Part shown: positions 7,797-18,464 of the stretch, in pieces
Layout: each line of letters opens with the position of its first letter
Numbering within the stretch: the first letter of the stretch is position 1
NCBI GenBank assembly: GCA_023403845.1
Contig: JAEYDL010000018.1
Span: 255,549 to 319,548 of the forward strand
Origin: Pseudomonadota bacterium
Lineage (GTDB): Bacteria > Desulfobacterota > Desulfovibrionia > Desulfovibrionales > Desulfovibrionaceae
Direction of reading: 5' to 3'
Length of the DNA stretch: 64,000 nucleotides
Notes under the pieces: model-generated
Seen by the model: the letters and a program-made list of their open reading frames with translations, nothing else
Databases searched by the model: none
What the model was told of the DNA's origin: nothing
Position numbers and translations under genes: made by a program

Positions 7797-9356
7797 TTAT
7801 TTCGCGTAACCGACGGCGCGTCGCTCGCGGATGACAGTCACCCGGATCTGTCCCGGGTAGGTCAGATTTTCTTCGATCTTGCCGGCAATGCCCTTGCAGA
7901 GCATATAGGTCTGATCGTCATCCACATTTTCGGAATTGACCATGACCCGAATCTCTCGCCCGGCCTGAATAGCGTAGGCCTTGGCCACTCCGTCAAAATC
8001 GTTGGCGATGTTTTCGAGATCCTCCAGCCTCTTGACGTAGCTCTCCAGCAACTCCTTGCGCGCTCCCGGCCGAGCTCCCGACAGGGAATCCGCAGCCTGC
8101 ACCAGAACGGCGAGCGCCGTTTCAGGACGCTGATCTTCATGGTGCGCGGCAATGGCGTGGATGATCTCCTTGCTCTCATTGTACTTCTTGGCCAGATCCG
8201 CCCCGATGAGCGCATGCGGTCCTTCGACTTCATGGTCCACGGCCTTGCCGATATCGTGCAACAGACCGGCCCGCTTGGCCTTCTTGATGTCCATCCCCAG
8301 CTCGGCGGCCATCATGCCGCACAGGGCGGACACTTCGAGCGAATGCTGAAGGACGTTCTGCGTAAAGCTGGTTCTGTAACGAAGCTGGCCGAGATAACGC
8401 ACCAGTTCCGGATGGATGCCATGCACACCCGCATCGAAAGTGGCCTGTTCGCCCACTTCGCGAATCTGCACTTCCAGTTCCTGCTCGCACTTGTGCACCA
8501 CATCCTCAATACGGGCAGGATGAATGCGACCGTCCTGAATGAGCCGTTCGAGCGCCATCTTGGCCACCTGTCGCCGCAAGGGACTATAGGCAGAAAGAAT
8601 CACGGTCTCCGGAGTGTCGTCGATAATCAGGTCAACGCCGGTCGCAGCTTCAAGTGCACGAATGTTCCGGCCTTCGCGACCGATGATCCGTCCCTTCATG
8701 TCCTCGCTGGGCAGGGTCACGGCGGTGACCGTATGTTCGCTCACATAGTCGCCGGCATAGCGCTGAATGGAACTGGCGATGATTTCCTTGGCCTTGCGGT
8801 CCGCGGTTTCTCTGGCTTCGGCCTCAATGAGCCGCATCATCCGGGCAGCTTCGTGCCGGGTACGGGATTCGATCTCGGAGAACAGACGCTGGCGGGCTTC
8901 GTCGGCGGTAAGGCCCGAAACCTCCTGCAGACGGCGTTCCTGTTCCAGAATACGCTCGTTCAGGGTCTCTTCCAGCTCTCCGATCCTGCGTTCCTTCTTG
9001 GAAAGCTCCTTTTCCACGCCCAGAAGCTCATGTTCCTTTTCCGTGGCCTTTTCCAGCTTTTCCTCGAGCCGCTCTCCCTGTTCCTGCAACTTGCGGTCGC
9101 GCAGCTTCAGTTCGCGCTCGCGCTCCTTGAATTCATGCTCAAGCTCGCGCTTCTGATTGAAAAGTTCATCCTGCCCCTGCAGCAGAATTTCCTTTTTCTG
9201 AGCCTGAGCCTCCTTGCGGGACTCTTCGACGATGCGCGTGGCAAGCTCGTTGGCGTCGCCTATGCGCTTGGCGTTGAGATGCTTGTTCAAATAGAAGCCG
9301 ACGCCGACGCCGGCCAGAACGGCTACGATGACGCAGCCAAGAATAGTAATGTCCAT
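7797..9356 (-). CDS. rny: Ribonuclease Y
   Basis: RNase Y is a membrane-anchored endoribonuclease that starts mRNA decay. The 519-aa protein shows the complete family layout: an N-terminal membrane helix (about residues 4-22), a long charged coiled coil (about 35-200), a KH RNA-binding domain with GRIIGREGRNIRALE, and an HD domain with the HDIGKA metal-binding motif. A GAGGG sequence precedes the ATG. It is the last gene of the zapB-like, zapA, 6S RNA, rny group and ends in a clear terminator. RNase Y in a Gram-negative is less usual than RNase E but known from this lineage. Confidence 0.95.
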   Translation of the reverse strand: MDITILGCVIVAVLAGVGVGFYLNKHLNAKRIGDANELATRIVEESRKEAQAQKKEILLQGQDELFNQKRELEHEFKERERELKLRDRKLQEQGERLEEKLEKATEKEHELLGVEKELSKKERRIGELEETLNERILEQERRLQEVSGLTADEARQRLFSEIESRTRHEAARMMRLIEAEARETADRKAKEIIASSIQRYAGDYVSEHTVTAVTLPSEDMKGRIIGREGRNIRALEAATGVDLIIDDTPETVILSAYSPLRRQVAKMALERLIQDGRIHPARIEDVVHKCEQELEVQIREVGEQATFDAGVHGIHPELVRYLGQLRYRTSFTQNVLQHSLEVSALCGMMAAELGMDIKKAKRAGLLHDIGKAVDHEVEGPHALIGADLAKKYNESKEIIHAIAAHHEDQRPETALAVLVQAADSLSGARPGARKELLESYVKRLEDLENIANDFDGVAKAYAIQAGREIRVMVNSENVDDDQTYMLCKGIAGKIEENLTYPGQIRVTVIRERRAVGYAK

Positions 9357-9567
9357 CCGTCCCTCTCGCTTTATGTTGTCGGGCCAAGCCCGTTCGCTTC
9401 GTTGCCGCCGAAAGAATCGACGTCAGCCGTTATTCCTGAGAGGAGGACTTCTGACGGAGGGAAGAAGAACATGCCCCGCACGGATCGCGGCGGGACAGGC
9501 CTGCTACAGGCCGAAAGAGAATACGACAGAAAAAAGTCCCCAAAGCGCCGTGTCCGGTACCAGTGCA

Positions 9568-9714
9568 AAACCTGGTTACCCAGGGGGGAACCGAGGGCAA
9601 ATCTTCAGACTTCCCGGCACGCCGGGCATGCACACCGATCTGCCGCATAGGCTCCCATTCTTAATGCTTGTGAGGTCAGCACCAATAACGGGATCACGCA
9701 CGCTCCAGGGAACA
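9568..9714 (-). ncRNA. ssrS: 6S RNA
   Basis: The roughly 145 bases after zapA read as a 6S RNA, which binds the housekeeping RNA polymerase by mimicking an open promoter. The 5' CCTGG (around 9704-9709) can pair with the 3' CCAGG (9571-9575) as closing stem. The 3' half contains GGTGTGCATGCCCGG and GGGAAGTCTGAAG, which resemble the E. coli stretches GGTGAGCATGCTCGG and GAGAAGCCTTAAA in spacing and sequence. The place directly downstream of zapA is the conserved 6S location in proteobacteria. Exact ends are approximate, and the call needs a covariance-model search. Confidence 0.75.
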
Positions 9715-9728
9715 ATTTTTCCAATACA

Positions 9729-9992
9729 TCAATCCGCTTTCTCTATAAGCTTCAACAGATCATCAAGGCGTTTCTCCACGCCTTCAAGTCGCTGCTGCGT
9801 CTGCAACAAGTCGTCTGCTATTCCCAAAACCAGAAGCGTCAGCAAGCGTTCCTTGCTGAACTGTCCTCCGTGGTTTTTCAATCTCTCGTACTGCTTTTCC
9901 ACAAAATCCTGAGCACGCTCTACCCGGCCGGGGTCTGCCTCGGACCGAAAGGAGATGTCCATACCCAGGACATTGAGCTGGAAACTGTTCAT
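9729..9992 (-). CDS. zapA: Cell division protein ZapA
   Basis: ZapA is a small cytoplasmic protein that cross-links FtsZ filaments at the division site. The 87-aa product has the ZapA layout: an N-terminal beta region (VLGMDISFRSEADP), then a helix and a long C-terminal coiled coil (LLVLGIADDLLQTQQRLEGV). It lies 15 bases after a ZapB-like coiled-coil gene and directly upstream of 6S RNA, a conserved arrangement that supports the call. No strong ribosome binding site is seen, so it may be translationally coupled to the gene before it. Confidence 0.88.
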   Translation of the reverse strand: MNSFQLNVLGMDISFRSEADPGRVERAQDFVEKQYERLKNHGGQFSKERLLTLLVLGIADDLLQTQQRLEGVEKRLDDLLKLIEKAD

Positions 9993-10007
9993 CAGGAGCA
10001 GGGCCGC

Positions 10008-10232
10008 TTATGCTTCGCCCGTGAACTCATGAATGGTAGAGAGCACGGTATTGATACGACCGTTGACCTCTTCCTTGATGCGCAGCTCCTGATCCAGGGA
10101 TTCCTTCAGGGTTCGATTCTCTTCACCGAGAGCGGTGTTCTGCTCCTGCAGCGTGCGGTTCTGCTCGCGCAGGGAATCTATCTGTCCCAGAAGTTCAACC
10201 ACGCGGGTTTCCAAGAGATCCAAAAGTTCCAT
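10008..10232 (-). CDS. Small coiled-coil protein, ZapB-like
   Basis: The 74-aa product is one long coiled coil with regular heptads (LLETRVVELLGQIDSLREQN onward) and no other domain. A small cytoplasmic coiled coil just before zapA suggests a ZapB-type division factor that helps join FtsZ/ZapA to the division apparatus. Sequence similarity in coiled coils is weak evidence, so the function rests mainly on the neighbour. Confidence 0.65.
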   Translation of the reverse strand: MELLDLLETRVVELLGQIDSLREQNRTLQEQNTALGEENRTLKESLDQELRIKEEVNGRINTVLSTIHEFTGEA

Positions 10233-10546
10233 ATGTAGACTCTACTCTTTTTGCCTTGTCATGGCAAGATTGATGGTGAGGTTGTTGCCTTTCCAGCCAC
10301 GATTTCTTTTCAGTATCATCCGTCCTGCGGCGTGGCTGCGCCGGACGGCCCGGTTCCCTGACATTTTGAGGAAACGCATCCTCCAAAATCTTATGTCTTT
10401 TTTACCGGAAACTCGTGCAACCTTCAAGTGTCTGCCGCGAACTATCTTTCTCTCCGCAGGGCGGGAGATCCCTTGCACAGTTTGTAAAATAGTTTGTCAT
10501 CACGGCGTATTATACTGGTTTAAGCGGACAGGGGCTTTCGATTCCG
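10233..10546. other. Intergenic region between glmU and the zap genes
   Basis: No gene is recognised. The minus strand has a consensus TATAAT (about 10510-10515) without a matching -35 box, a possible promoter for the zap genes. A hairpin with arms ATTTTGAGGA and TCCTCCAAAAT lies near 10360-10385; it has no T run on the minus strand, so no clear terminator follows glmU. Confidence 0.35.
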
Positions 10547-11908
10547 TCAACGCTTGAGCGGAAGATTTTTCTGCTTGCCCCGGGCAACCCCCAGCGTGCC
10601 GGCCGGGACATCCTTGGTAATGACCGAACCGGCCCCCACCAGAGCCTCGTCGCCCACCGTAACAGGAGCCACCAGAGAAGTGTTGCTGCCGATGAACGCA
10701 TGCTCTCCGATGACGGTCCTGAACTTGTTCACCCCGTCATAATTGCAGGTGATGGTACCTGCTCCGATATTGGTCCGCGCGCCGATTTCGGCGTCGCCGA
10801 GGTAGGTCAGATGATTGGCCTTTGCGCCCTCTCCAAGTCTGGCCTTCTTCATTTCCACGAAATTGCCCACATGCGAGGCCCGTTCCATGACCGCGCCGGG
10901 CCGCAGCCGGGCGAAGGGGCCGACAAGGCAGTCCTCCCCGACTTCCACATGGTCCAGACAGGAAAAGGAATGGATCGTGGTCCATGCGCCCACGCTGCTG
11001 TCCTCTATGCGGCAGTGCGATTCGATAAGCGCCCCCGCGGCGATGCGGGTTTTTCCATACAGTTCGCAAGGGCCGTACAGTTCCGCCCCCGGCTCCACCA
11101 CCACGTCGGGGCCGATGCGCACGGACTCGGGAGCATGAATGACCACGCCGGAGGCGAGGCAGTGCTCCACGATGGCCGCGCGTCGCAGTTCTTCGGAACG
11201 CGCCAGCTCCACGGGGTTGTTGATGCCCAGCAGGTTCGGGTCGCCGCCGCAGCACAGCCCGCGGACGGTCAGCCCGTCTTGTACGGCGAACCCTACCAGG
11301 TCGGTGATATAATATTCTCCGCTCTTGTTGCTGTTGCTCAGGCGGGGCAGCAGCCGTTCCGCGACGTCAAGATCCAGTACGTAAATTCCGGCGTTGATTT
11401 CTCCGGAAGGCGTTCCATGCAGGCTTTCATCGAAATCCCTGGCTTCCACGATGGCCGCCAGTTCTCCATCGCGGCGCACGATCCGCCCATAGGCTCCGGG
11501 ATCAGCAAGCTGCAGCGTAGCCACAGAAAGCTCCGCTCCTTCCGCGTCGCGCACGAGTCGTTCCATGCTTTCCGTGGTGATCAGGGGCGTGTCCCCGTTG
11601 ACCACGAGAACCCTTTTCATGCCAGCGGCGCGCAGTTCCGGCATGGCCGTCATGAGCGCGTGCCCCGTGCCGAGCTGTTCCGTCTGCTCGACGAACCGCA
11701 GGGGCCGGTTCGTGAAAACATCGCGCACCATCTGCGCCTCATGCCCGATGACGGCCCATACGGCGTCCCCGAACAGGGGATACAGAGCGGCCGCCACATG
11801 ACCAAGCAACGGTTCGCCAAGAATGGTATGCAGCACTTTCGGCTTTCTGGAATGCATGCGGGTTCCTTTTCCGGCCGCCAGAATCAGGGCGCAGGTGGAC
11901 TGAAACAT
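10547..11908 (-). CDS. glmU: Bifunctional GlmU: GlcN-1-P acetyltransferase / GlcNAc-1-P uridyltransferase
   Basis: GlmU makes UDP-GlcNAc, the common precursor of peptidoglycan and lipid A. The 453-aa product has the N-terminal nucleotidyltransferase signature LILAAGKGTRMHSRKPKVLH from residue 7 and a C-terminal left-handed beta-helix of hexapeptide repeats ending in NIGAGTITCNYDGVNK, the acetyl-CoA side. The length is normal. The start at 11908 is chosen because the conserved core begins here and GAGGG lies about 5 bases before it. The UDP-GlcNAc produced also feeds MurA, encoded at 15281. Confidence 0.96.
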   Translation of the reverse strand: MFQSTCALILAAGKGTRMHSRKPKVLHTILGEPLLGHVAAALYPLFGDAVWAVIGHEAQMVRDVFTNRPLRFVEQTEQLGTGHALMTAMPELRAAGMKRVLVVNGDTPLITTESMERLVRDAEGAELSVATLQLADPGAYGRIVRRDGELAAIVEARDFDESLHGTPSGEINAGIYVLDLDVAERLLPRLSNSNKSGEYYITDLVGFAVQDGLTVRGLCCGGDPNLLGINNPVELARSEELRRAAIVEHCLASGVVIHAPESVRIGPDVVVEPGAELYGPCELYGKTRIAAGALIESHCRIEDSSVGAWTTIHSFSCLDHVEVGEDCLVGPFARLRPGAVMERASHVGNFVEMKKARLGEGAKANHLTYLGDAEIGARTNIGAGTITCNYDGVNKFRTVIGEHAFIGSNTSLVAPVTVGDEALVGAGSVITKDVPAGTLGVARGKQKNLPLKR

Positions 11909-12082
11909 ATTTCCCTCTCGGATTCTTGATGTTGAGGCAAGGACGGCCCGGCAGTTCCGCCGCATGCCGGAGGAAATCCTCCGGTTCAGGACACGTCATG
12001 CGGTTACCCTAAGCCACAGCCTGCGCCTTTACAAGTTCCCATGCTCTGAGGTAGCAAGACGGCCATCCGCTTTCAGGACAAC

Positions 12083-12835
12083 ATGCAACCCGCAGGACAC
12101 GCAATGATCGGCAACACATCCACCGAATCCGCCCTCGTCATCTTCTCCGGCGGACAGGATTCCGCAACATGTCTCGGCTGGGCACTCAATCGCTTCGCTC
12201 AGGTCCATACTCTCGGCTTCGACTACGGGCAGCGGCATCATGTGGAAATGAAATGCCGAAGCAACGTGCTTGCCTCCGTTCGCTCGGACGGCGCCCTCCC
12301 CGTCTTCTGGAAGGATCGTCTTCGGGACGACAGCCTCCTGTCTCTCGGACTCTTCGACCAGATCGGCGAAACGGCCATGACCAGCGACATGGAAATAGAA
12401 TTCAACGAAAAGGGCATACCCAACACCTTCGTGCCCGGCCGCAATCTCGTATTTCTCACTGCGGCCGCCGCTCTGGCCTGGCGCAAGGGTATCCGCCATC
12501 TGGTCATGGGCGTATGCGAAACGGACTTTTCCGGCTATCCCGACTGCCGGGACGACACGATCAAGGCCATGCAGGTCGCGCTGAATCTCGGAATGGACGC
12601 CCGGTTCGTGGTGCATACCCCGCTCATGTGGCTGGACAAGGCCCGGACATGGACGCTTGCGGAACAGGAAGGAGGAAGCGCCTTCGTGGAGCTTGTGCGC
12701 ACGACTACCCACACCTGCTACATCGGGGATCGCAGCGAGCTGCACGACTGGGGCTACGGCTGCGGCAACTGTCCGGCATGCAAGCTCCGCGAACACGGCT
12801 GGCAGGTCTATGCAGCGGCCAGACGCGCGGACTGA
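12083..12835 (+). CDS. queC: 7-cyano-7-deazaguanine (preQ0) synthase
   Basis: QueC uses ATP and ammonia to turn 7-carboxy-7-deazaguanine into preQ0 for queuosine tRNA modification. The product has the PP-loop ATP pyrophosphatase motif SGGQDS near residue 22 and the C-terminal zinc cluster CGNCPACKLRE (with an upstream Cys in HTCYIGDR). Two starts are possible: ATG 12083 and ATG 12104, each with AGGA at a usable distance; the homologous core starts after both, so the first is kept provisionally. queE, the preceding enzyme of the pathway, lies 306 bases downstream. No preQ1 riboswitch was recognised upstream. Confidence 0.93.
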   Translation: MQPAGHAMIGNTSTESALVIFSGGQDSATCLGWALNRFAQVHTLGFDYGQRHHVEMKCRSNVLASVRSDGALPVFWKDRLRDDSLLSLGLFDQIGETAMTSDMEIEFNEKGIPNTFVPGRNLVFLTAAAALAWRKGIRHLVMGVCETDFSGYPDCRDDTIKAMQVALNLGMDARFVVHTPLMWLDKARTWTLAEQEGGSAFVELVRTTTHTCYIGDRSELHDWGYGCGNCPACKLREHGWQVYAAARRAD

Positions 12836-13141
12836 ACAGGACGTCCGTCCGCCTGAAAACCGGCGACGCTTCCGCGCCTGTTCAGAACGCACCAGAACGA
12901 ACAGCGTTTCCGGGCATGGAGCGACCCGACTCCGGTTCAGCTTCAAAAGAACAGAAAACATGGCCACCAGGGGAACTGCCGCAGGCAGGACAGGGATCCG
13001 CAGAATTCGCGTTATTGAACGCCCGGCTTCGCCTCCTGCCGTCCCTTCACTCCTTCAGGAGCCATTCCAACAATCTTCGGCGGCATTGCCCGTCCACCTT
13101 CATGCGCGGACGCCGGCCCGCTCAAACAATGCAGGCATGTC
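12836..13141. other. Gap between queC and queE
   Basis: These 306 bases carry no recognisable gene, terminator or RNA. Overlapping reading frames have no family resemblance. queC and queE are probably co-transcribed through it. queD and queF are not here. Confidence 0.4.
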
Positions 13142-13783
13142 ATGACCTTCAGAATCAAGGAACTGTTCCATACACTTCAGGGAGAGGGAATGCGAGCCGG
13201 ACGGTCCGCCGTGTTCTGCCGGTTCTCCGGCTGCAATCTGTGGTCGGGACGCCCCGAGGACAGAGCTGCGGCGCGCTGCACCTTCTGCGACACGGACTTC
13301 GTGGGTGCGGACGCCGGGGAATTCGGGACGGTGGAATCCCTCGCGGACGCCATTCTGGCGACCTTTCCCCCGCTGGCCGCCGACGCCTACGGGACGCGCA
13401 AGCCCTATGTCGTGTTCACGGGAGGGGAACCGGCCCTTCAGCTCACGGCCGAGCTTGTCGATACGCTCCACGCCCGCGGCCTTGAACTTGGCGTGGAAAC
13501 CAACGGCACGCTGCCTCTCCCTCCTGGACTGGACTGGATCACGGTCAGCCCCAAGGCCGGAAACCGGCTGGTTACGGTGGCCGGCGATGAACTGAAACTG
13601 GTCTGGCCGCAGCAGGGTTGCCGTCCGGAAGATTTTGAAACGCTGGACTTCCGGCATTTCATTCTGCAGCCATGCGACGACGCCCGCAACCGGGCGAATA
13701 CGCGGGAGTGCGTCGAATACTGCCTGACGCACCCACGCTGGAGCCTCGGTCTGCAGACCCACAAATGGATCGGCGTACGCTAG
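13142..13783 (+). CDS. queE: 7-carboxy-7-deazaguanine synthase, radical SAM
   Basis: QueE rearranges 6-carboxytetrahydropterin to 7-carboxy-7-deazaguanine with a radical S-adenosylmethionine mechanism. The 213-aa product begins with IKELFHTLQGEGMRAGRSAV, typical of QueE. The iron-sulfur cysteines are spaced CX14CX2C (Cys at CNLWSG, then CTFCDTD) instead of the usual CX3CX2C, a variant known from some proteobacterial QueE. TGGEPALQ, the SAM-binding GGE motif, is present. It supplies the substrate of QueC encoded upstream. Confidence 0.93.
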   Translation: MTFRIKELFHTLQGEGMRAGRSAVFCRFSGCNLWSGRPEDRAAARCTFCDTDFVGADAGEFGTVESLADAILATFPPLAADAYGTRKPYVVFTGGEPALQLTAELVDTLHARGLELGVETNGTLPLPPGLDWITVSPKAGNRLVTVAGDELKLVWPQQGCRPEDFETLDFRHFILQPCDDARNRANTRECVEYCLTHPRWSLGLQTHKWIGVR

Positions 13784-13802
13784 CTCCGCCTCTCTGGAGA
13801 GA

Positions 13803-14150
13803 CTACCACTTCCTGAAGATGAAAAAAGCGGCCAGCACGATCAGGAAAAAGCCCACGAAATGATTCCAGCGCAGGGATTCTCCAAGGTACACAGTGGAAA
13901 AGAAGGCGAATACGGACAGGGAAATGATTTCCTGAATGGCCTTCAGCTCGGCCGCGCTGAAATAGCCGTACCCTACGCGGTTGGCGGGAACCTGAAGCAT
14001 GTACTCGAAAAATGCGATTCCCCAGCTGATGACGACCGCAGCCAGCAGAGGCAGGGCCTTGTAGCGCAGGTGGCCGTACCAGGCGAAGGTCATGAAGACG
14101 TTGGAAAGGATGAGCAGCCCCACGGTGGCTACAGGAACTGGAATACTCAT
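13803..14150 (-). CDS. DUF486 / DMT-type small membrane protein
   Basis: The 115-aa product has four predicted membrane helices, starting at residue 8 (VATVGLLILSNVFMTFAWYG) and ending in FVGFFLIVLAAFFIFRKW. This matches the DUF486 family, related to half-size drug/metabolite transporters; the function is unknown. It stands alone, convergent with queE (19 bases between stops) and divergent from exonuclease III. Confidence 0.75.
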   Translation of the reverse strand: MSIPVPVATVGLLILSNVFMTFAWYGHLRYKALPLLAAVVISWGIAFFEYMLQVPANRVGYGYFSAAELKAIQEIISLSVFAFFSTVYLGESLRWNHFVGFFLIVLAAFFIFRKW

Positions 14151-14266
14151 AGACGGACATCCTTACTGATTTTGTGCTCCGAGATGGCGATCGCCCCGAC
14201 TTTTCTTTTCGCGGCGAAGCGTTTATAGGACGGTTTGTGTCTCACCTTTTTCCCACTGGAAAAAAC

Positions 14267-15055
14267 ATGTCTCTTATTCGCCTTGTCTCCTGGAACGTCA
14301 ACGGGTTCCGCGCCATCTCCGCCAAGCCGGACTGGCGCTGGTTCGCCGAAGCGGACGCCGATGTGATCGCCCTGCAGGAAACGAAGGCCGATCCGGCCCA
14401 GATTTCCGATCAGCATCGCGAGCCGGACGGCTGGCAGGCCCACTGGCTGGCCTCCGAAGTCAAAAAGGGCTACTCCGGCGTGGCCGTCTTCTCACGCCGA
14501 AAGCCCGAACTCGAACCTCTGCGCGTGGACCGCGAGCTGCCCGATCCGCGCTTTCGGGGGGAGGGACGCCTTCTTCACATCGAATATCCGGCCTTCCACT
14601 TCTGCAACGTCTACTTTCCCAACGGCACCAGGGACGAGGAGCGTCTTGCCTACAAGCTCGGCTACTACGACGCCTTTCTCGCCTACGCCGAGGAGCTGCG
14701 CCGCGACAAGCCCGTCGTGGTGTGCGGAGACTTCAATACGGCTCACCGGCCCGTCGACCTCGCCCGCCCCAGGGCAAACGAAGAAAACTCCGGCTTTCTG
14801 CCCATCGAACGAGCATGGATGGACCGCTTCGTTGAAGCCGGCTATGTGGATACCTTTCGGGCAATCCACGGCGACGTCCCCCAACAGTATTCGTGGTGGT
14901 CGTACAAGCAGCGGGCCCGCGCGAACAACGTCGGGTGGCGCATCGACTATTTTTTCGTCTCCGGCGAGCTGGCTCCCGCCATCCGCGACGCATGGATCGA
15001 AGCGGACGTCTACGGCTCCGACCACTGCCCGGTCGGACTGGCGCTTGAACTGTGA
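14267..15055 (+). CDS. xth: Exodeoxyribonuclease III
   Basis: Exonuclease III / AP endonuclease cuts DNA at abasic sites and trims 3' ends in base excision repair. The 262-aa product has the catalytic signatures of the EEP fold: LVSWNVNGFRA at the N-terminus, ALQETK with the metal-binding glutamate, CGDFNTAH, and the C-terminal GSDHCPVG with the catalytic Asp-His. The frame is open upstream, but the conserved start MSLIRLVSWN at 14267, with GGA six bases ahead, is preferred. It is monocistronic. Confidence 0.95.
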   Translation: MSLIRLVSWNVNGFRAISAKPDWRWFAEADADVIALQETKADPAQISDQHREPDGWQAHWLASEVKKGYSGVAVFSRRKPELEPLRVDRELPDPRFRGEGRLLHIEYPAFHFCNVYFPNGTRDEERLAYKLGYYDAFLAYAEELRRDKPVVVCGDFNTAHRPVDLARPRANEENSGFLPIERAWMDRFVEAGYVDTFRAIHGDVPQQYSWWSYKQRARANNVGWRIDYFFVSGELAPAIRDAWIEADVYGSDHCPVGLALEL

Positions 15056-15080
15056 ACAGGCCGCATCAGGCGCCGGCCAT

Positions 15081-15104
15081 AAAAAAACCCTGCCGAAGCA
15101 GGGT
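15081..15104 (-). terminator. Terminator of tRNA-His
   Basis: Stem ACCCTGC/GCAGGGT with loop CGAA is followed on the minus strand by TTTTTTT. It lies 15 bases after the tRNA 3' end. The stem may also help stop xth on the other strand, but there the T run is missing. Confidence 0.75.
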
Positions 15105-15118
15105 CGTCAAAGGCAATG

Positions 15119-15195
15119 TGGGGCGAATGATGGGACTTGAACCCACGGCCACCTGGGCCACAACCAGGTGCTCTACCAACTGAGCTACATCCGCC
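15119..15195 (-). tRNA. tRNA-His (anticodon GTG)
   Basis: The minus strand folds into a complete cloverleaf: D stem GCTC/GAGC, anticodon stem CCTGG/CCAGG with loop TTGTGGC, T arm GTGGG-TTCAAGT-CCCAT. The acceptor stem has eight pairs including the extra G at -1 opposite C73, the identity element of tRNA-His, and the 3' CCA is encoded. Confidence 0.96.
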
Positions 15196-15280
15196 ACGTG
15201 CAGGAAACGTCTTTATACCAGAGAGAACTCAAGGTCAAGCCCTCGGGCAACATAATTTCAAACAGGAACTGGGAATCTTC

Positions 15281-16531
15281 ATGGACAGACTGGTCATCGA
15301 AGGCGGCGTCCCCCTTACCGGCGTCGTCGCCGTAAGCGGCTCCAAAAATGCGGCGCTCCCCATTCTCATGGGCAGCATTCTCCTCGACGAACCCGCCACG
15401 TTCACCAACGTGCCGGATCTTCGGGACATCAGAACCACCACCAGGCTGCTCGAACTGCTTGGTTGTCCCACCGATTTTGCCGACGGCGTGGTTTCCGTTG
15501 CTCCTGGAGCGCTGAAGCCCGAAGCGCCCTATGAACTCGTGAAGACCATGCGCGCCTCCGTACTGGTTCTCGGCCCCCTGCTCGCCCGGCTCGGAGAAGC
15601 CCGCGTAGCCATGCCCGGCGGCTGCGCCATCGGCGCTCGCCCCGTGGATCTGCACCTTTCCGCGCTTGAAAAGATGGGGGCCAGATTCGAACTTGAAGAA
15701 GGGTATATCCTCGGCCGCAGCCGGAAGCTTCAGGGCGCGCACATCCACTTTGATTTCCCCACCGTGGGCGGAACGGAAAACCTGCTCATGGCCGCGACCC
15801 TCGCCGAAGGCGAAACAATTCTGGAGAACGCGGCCCGCGAGCCGGAAGTGGTGGATCTCGCCCGCTTCCTCATCGCCTGCGGCGCCAGGATCGAAGGACA
15901 CGGAACCAGCGTGATAAGGATTCAGGGCGTGCCGCGTTTGGGCGGCTGCACCTACAGAATCATGCCCGACCGTATCGAGGCTGGAACGTTTCTCGCCGCC
16001 GCGGGCATCACCGACGGTGAGCTGCTCGTTACGGACTGTCCTTTTGAGGAACTGGATGCCGTGGTGGTGAAAATGCGCGAAATGGGCATGCATATCGAGC
16101 CGACGGCCGACGGCGTTCTGGCGCGACGAGGCACGGCTCTGCGCGGCGTGGACGTGACCACCCAGCCCTATCCCGGCTTTCCCACCGACATGCAGGCGCA
16201 GATCATGACGCTTATGTGCCTCGCCGAAGGGTCCGGTATCATCAACGAAACGATTTTTGAAAACCGCTTCATGCATGTGCAGGAACTTGTGCGCATGGGC
16301 GCGGACATCCGTCTGGCCGGGCATACCGCCATCGTGCGCGGCGTCAAGAGACTGGCCGGAGCGCCGGTCATGGCCTCCGACCTGCGGGCCAGCGCCTCCC
16401 TCGTCCTTGCCGGCCTCGCCGCCAGAGGAACGACGCTCGTACAGCGTATCTACCATCTCGACCGGGGCTACGAACGCATTGAAGCGAAACTCAACGCCGT
16501 CGGCGCACGCATCCGCCGGGAAACGGAATAA
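15281..16531 (+). CDS. murA: UDP-N-acetylglucosamine 1-carboxyvinyltransferase
   Basis: MurA transfers enolpyruvate to UDP-GlcNAc, the first committed step of peptidoglycan synthesis. The 416-aa product has the normal length. It starts MDRLVIEGG, carries SGSKNAALP and the catalytic loop MPGGCAIGARP with Cys115, and ends with the conserved LDRGYERIEAKL. The reading frame is open from 15137, across tRNA-His on the other strand, but the conserved start with GGGA six bases upstream is at 15281. It forms a single-gene unit with a clear terminator. Confidence 0.97.
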   Translation: MDRLVIEGGVPLTGVVAVSGSKNAALPILMGSILLDEPATFTNVPDLRDIRTTTRLLELLGCPTDFADGVVSVAPGALKPEAPYELVKTMRASVLVLGPLLARLGEARVAMPGGCAIGARPVDLHLSALEKMGARFELEEGYILGRSRKLQGAHIHFDFPTVGGTENLLMAATLAEGETILENAAREPEVVDLARFLIACGARIEGHGTSVIRIQGVPRLGGCTYRIMPDRIEAGTFLAAAGITDGELLVTDCPFEELDAVVVKMREMGMHIEPTADGVLARRGTALRGVDVTTQPYPGFPTDMQAQIMTLMCLAEGSGIINETIFENRFMHVQELVRMGADIRLAGHTAIVRGVKRLAGAPVMASDLRASASLVLAGLAARGTTLVQRIYHLDRGYERIEAKLNAVGARIRRETE

Positions 16532-16535
16532 TCCG

Positions 16536-16563
16536 GGGCCGGGGATTTTCCCGGCCCTTTCTT
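16536..16563 (+). terminator. Terminator of murA
   Basis: An 8-bp stem GGGCCGGG/CCCGGCCC with loop GATTTT is followed by TTTCTTC. It begins 5 bases after the murA stop. Confidence 0.8.
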
Positions 16564-16598
16564 CGTGCCTGGCGCCTGATACAAGATGGAGAACTCCC

Positions 16599-18275
<1,677 letters not shown>

Positions 18276-18464
18276 ACAAGCACGACGAACAATGCCGGCG
18301 GATTCGCATGCCCGGCACACTGTCCCCAAAGTGGGGCATCAGGCAGGAACAGGGAGGCACATCCAGTCAAAACAGGAGAGAAAAACGGCTCCTCAGAATA
18401 CGTTTTATGATAGAACTGGTTCGTTTTTGAAAACGAATCTTTAGTATAAAAAAATACAAATTAC
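18276..18464. other. Spacer with GC-to-AT transition
   Basis: The first half has the base composition of the surroundings; from about 18400 the sequence becomes very AT-rich and stays so to about 19330. A small hairpin (TTCGTTT/AAACGAA, 18420-18437) lies at the border, without a clear T run. No gene is seen. Confidence 0.4.

Noticed and set aside
11909..12082. Possible preQ1 riboswitch upstream of queC
   Set aside because: A hairpin CCGGAGGA/TCCTCCGG is present, but the A-rich tail and pseudoknot bases of preQ1 aptamers are not seen.
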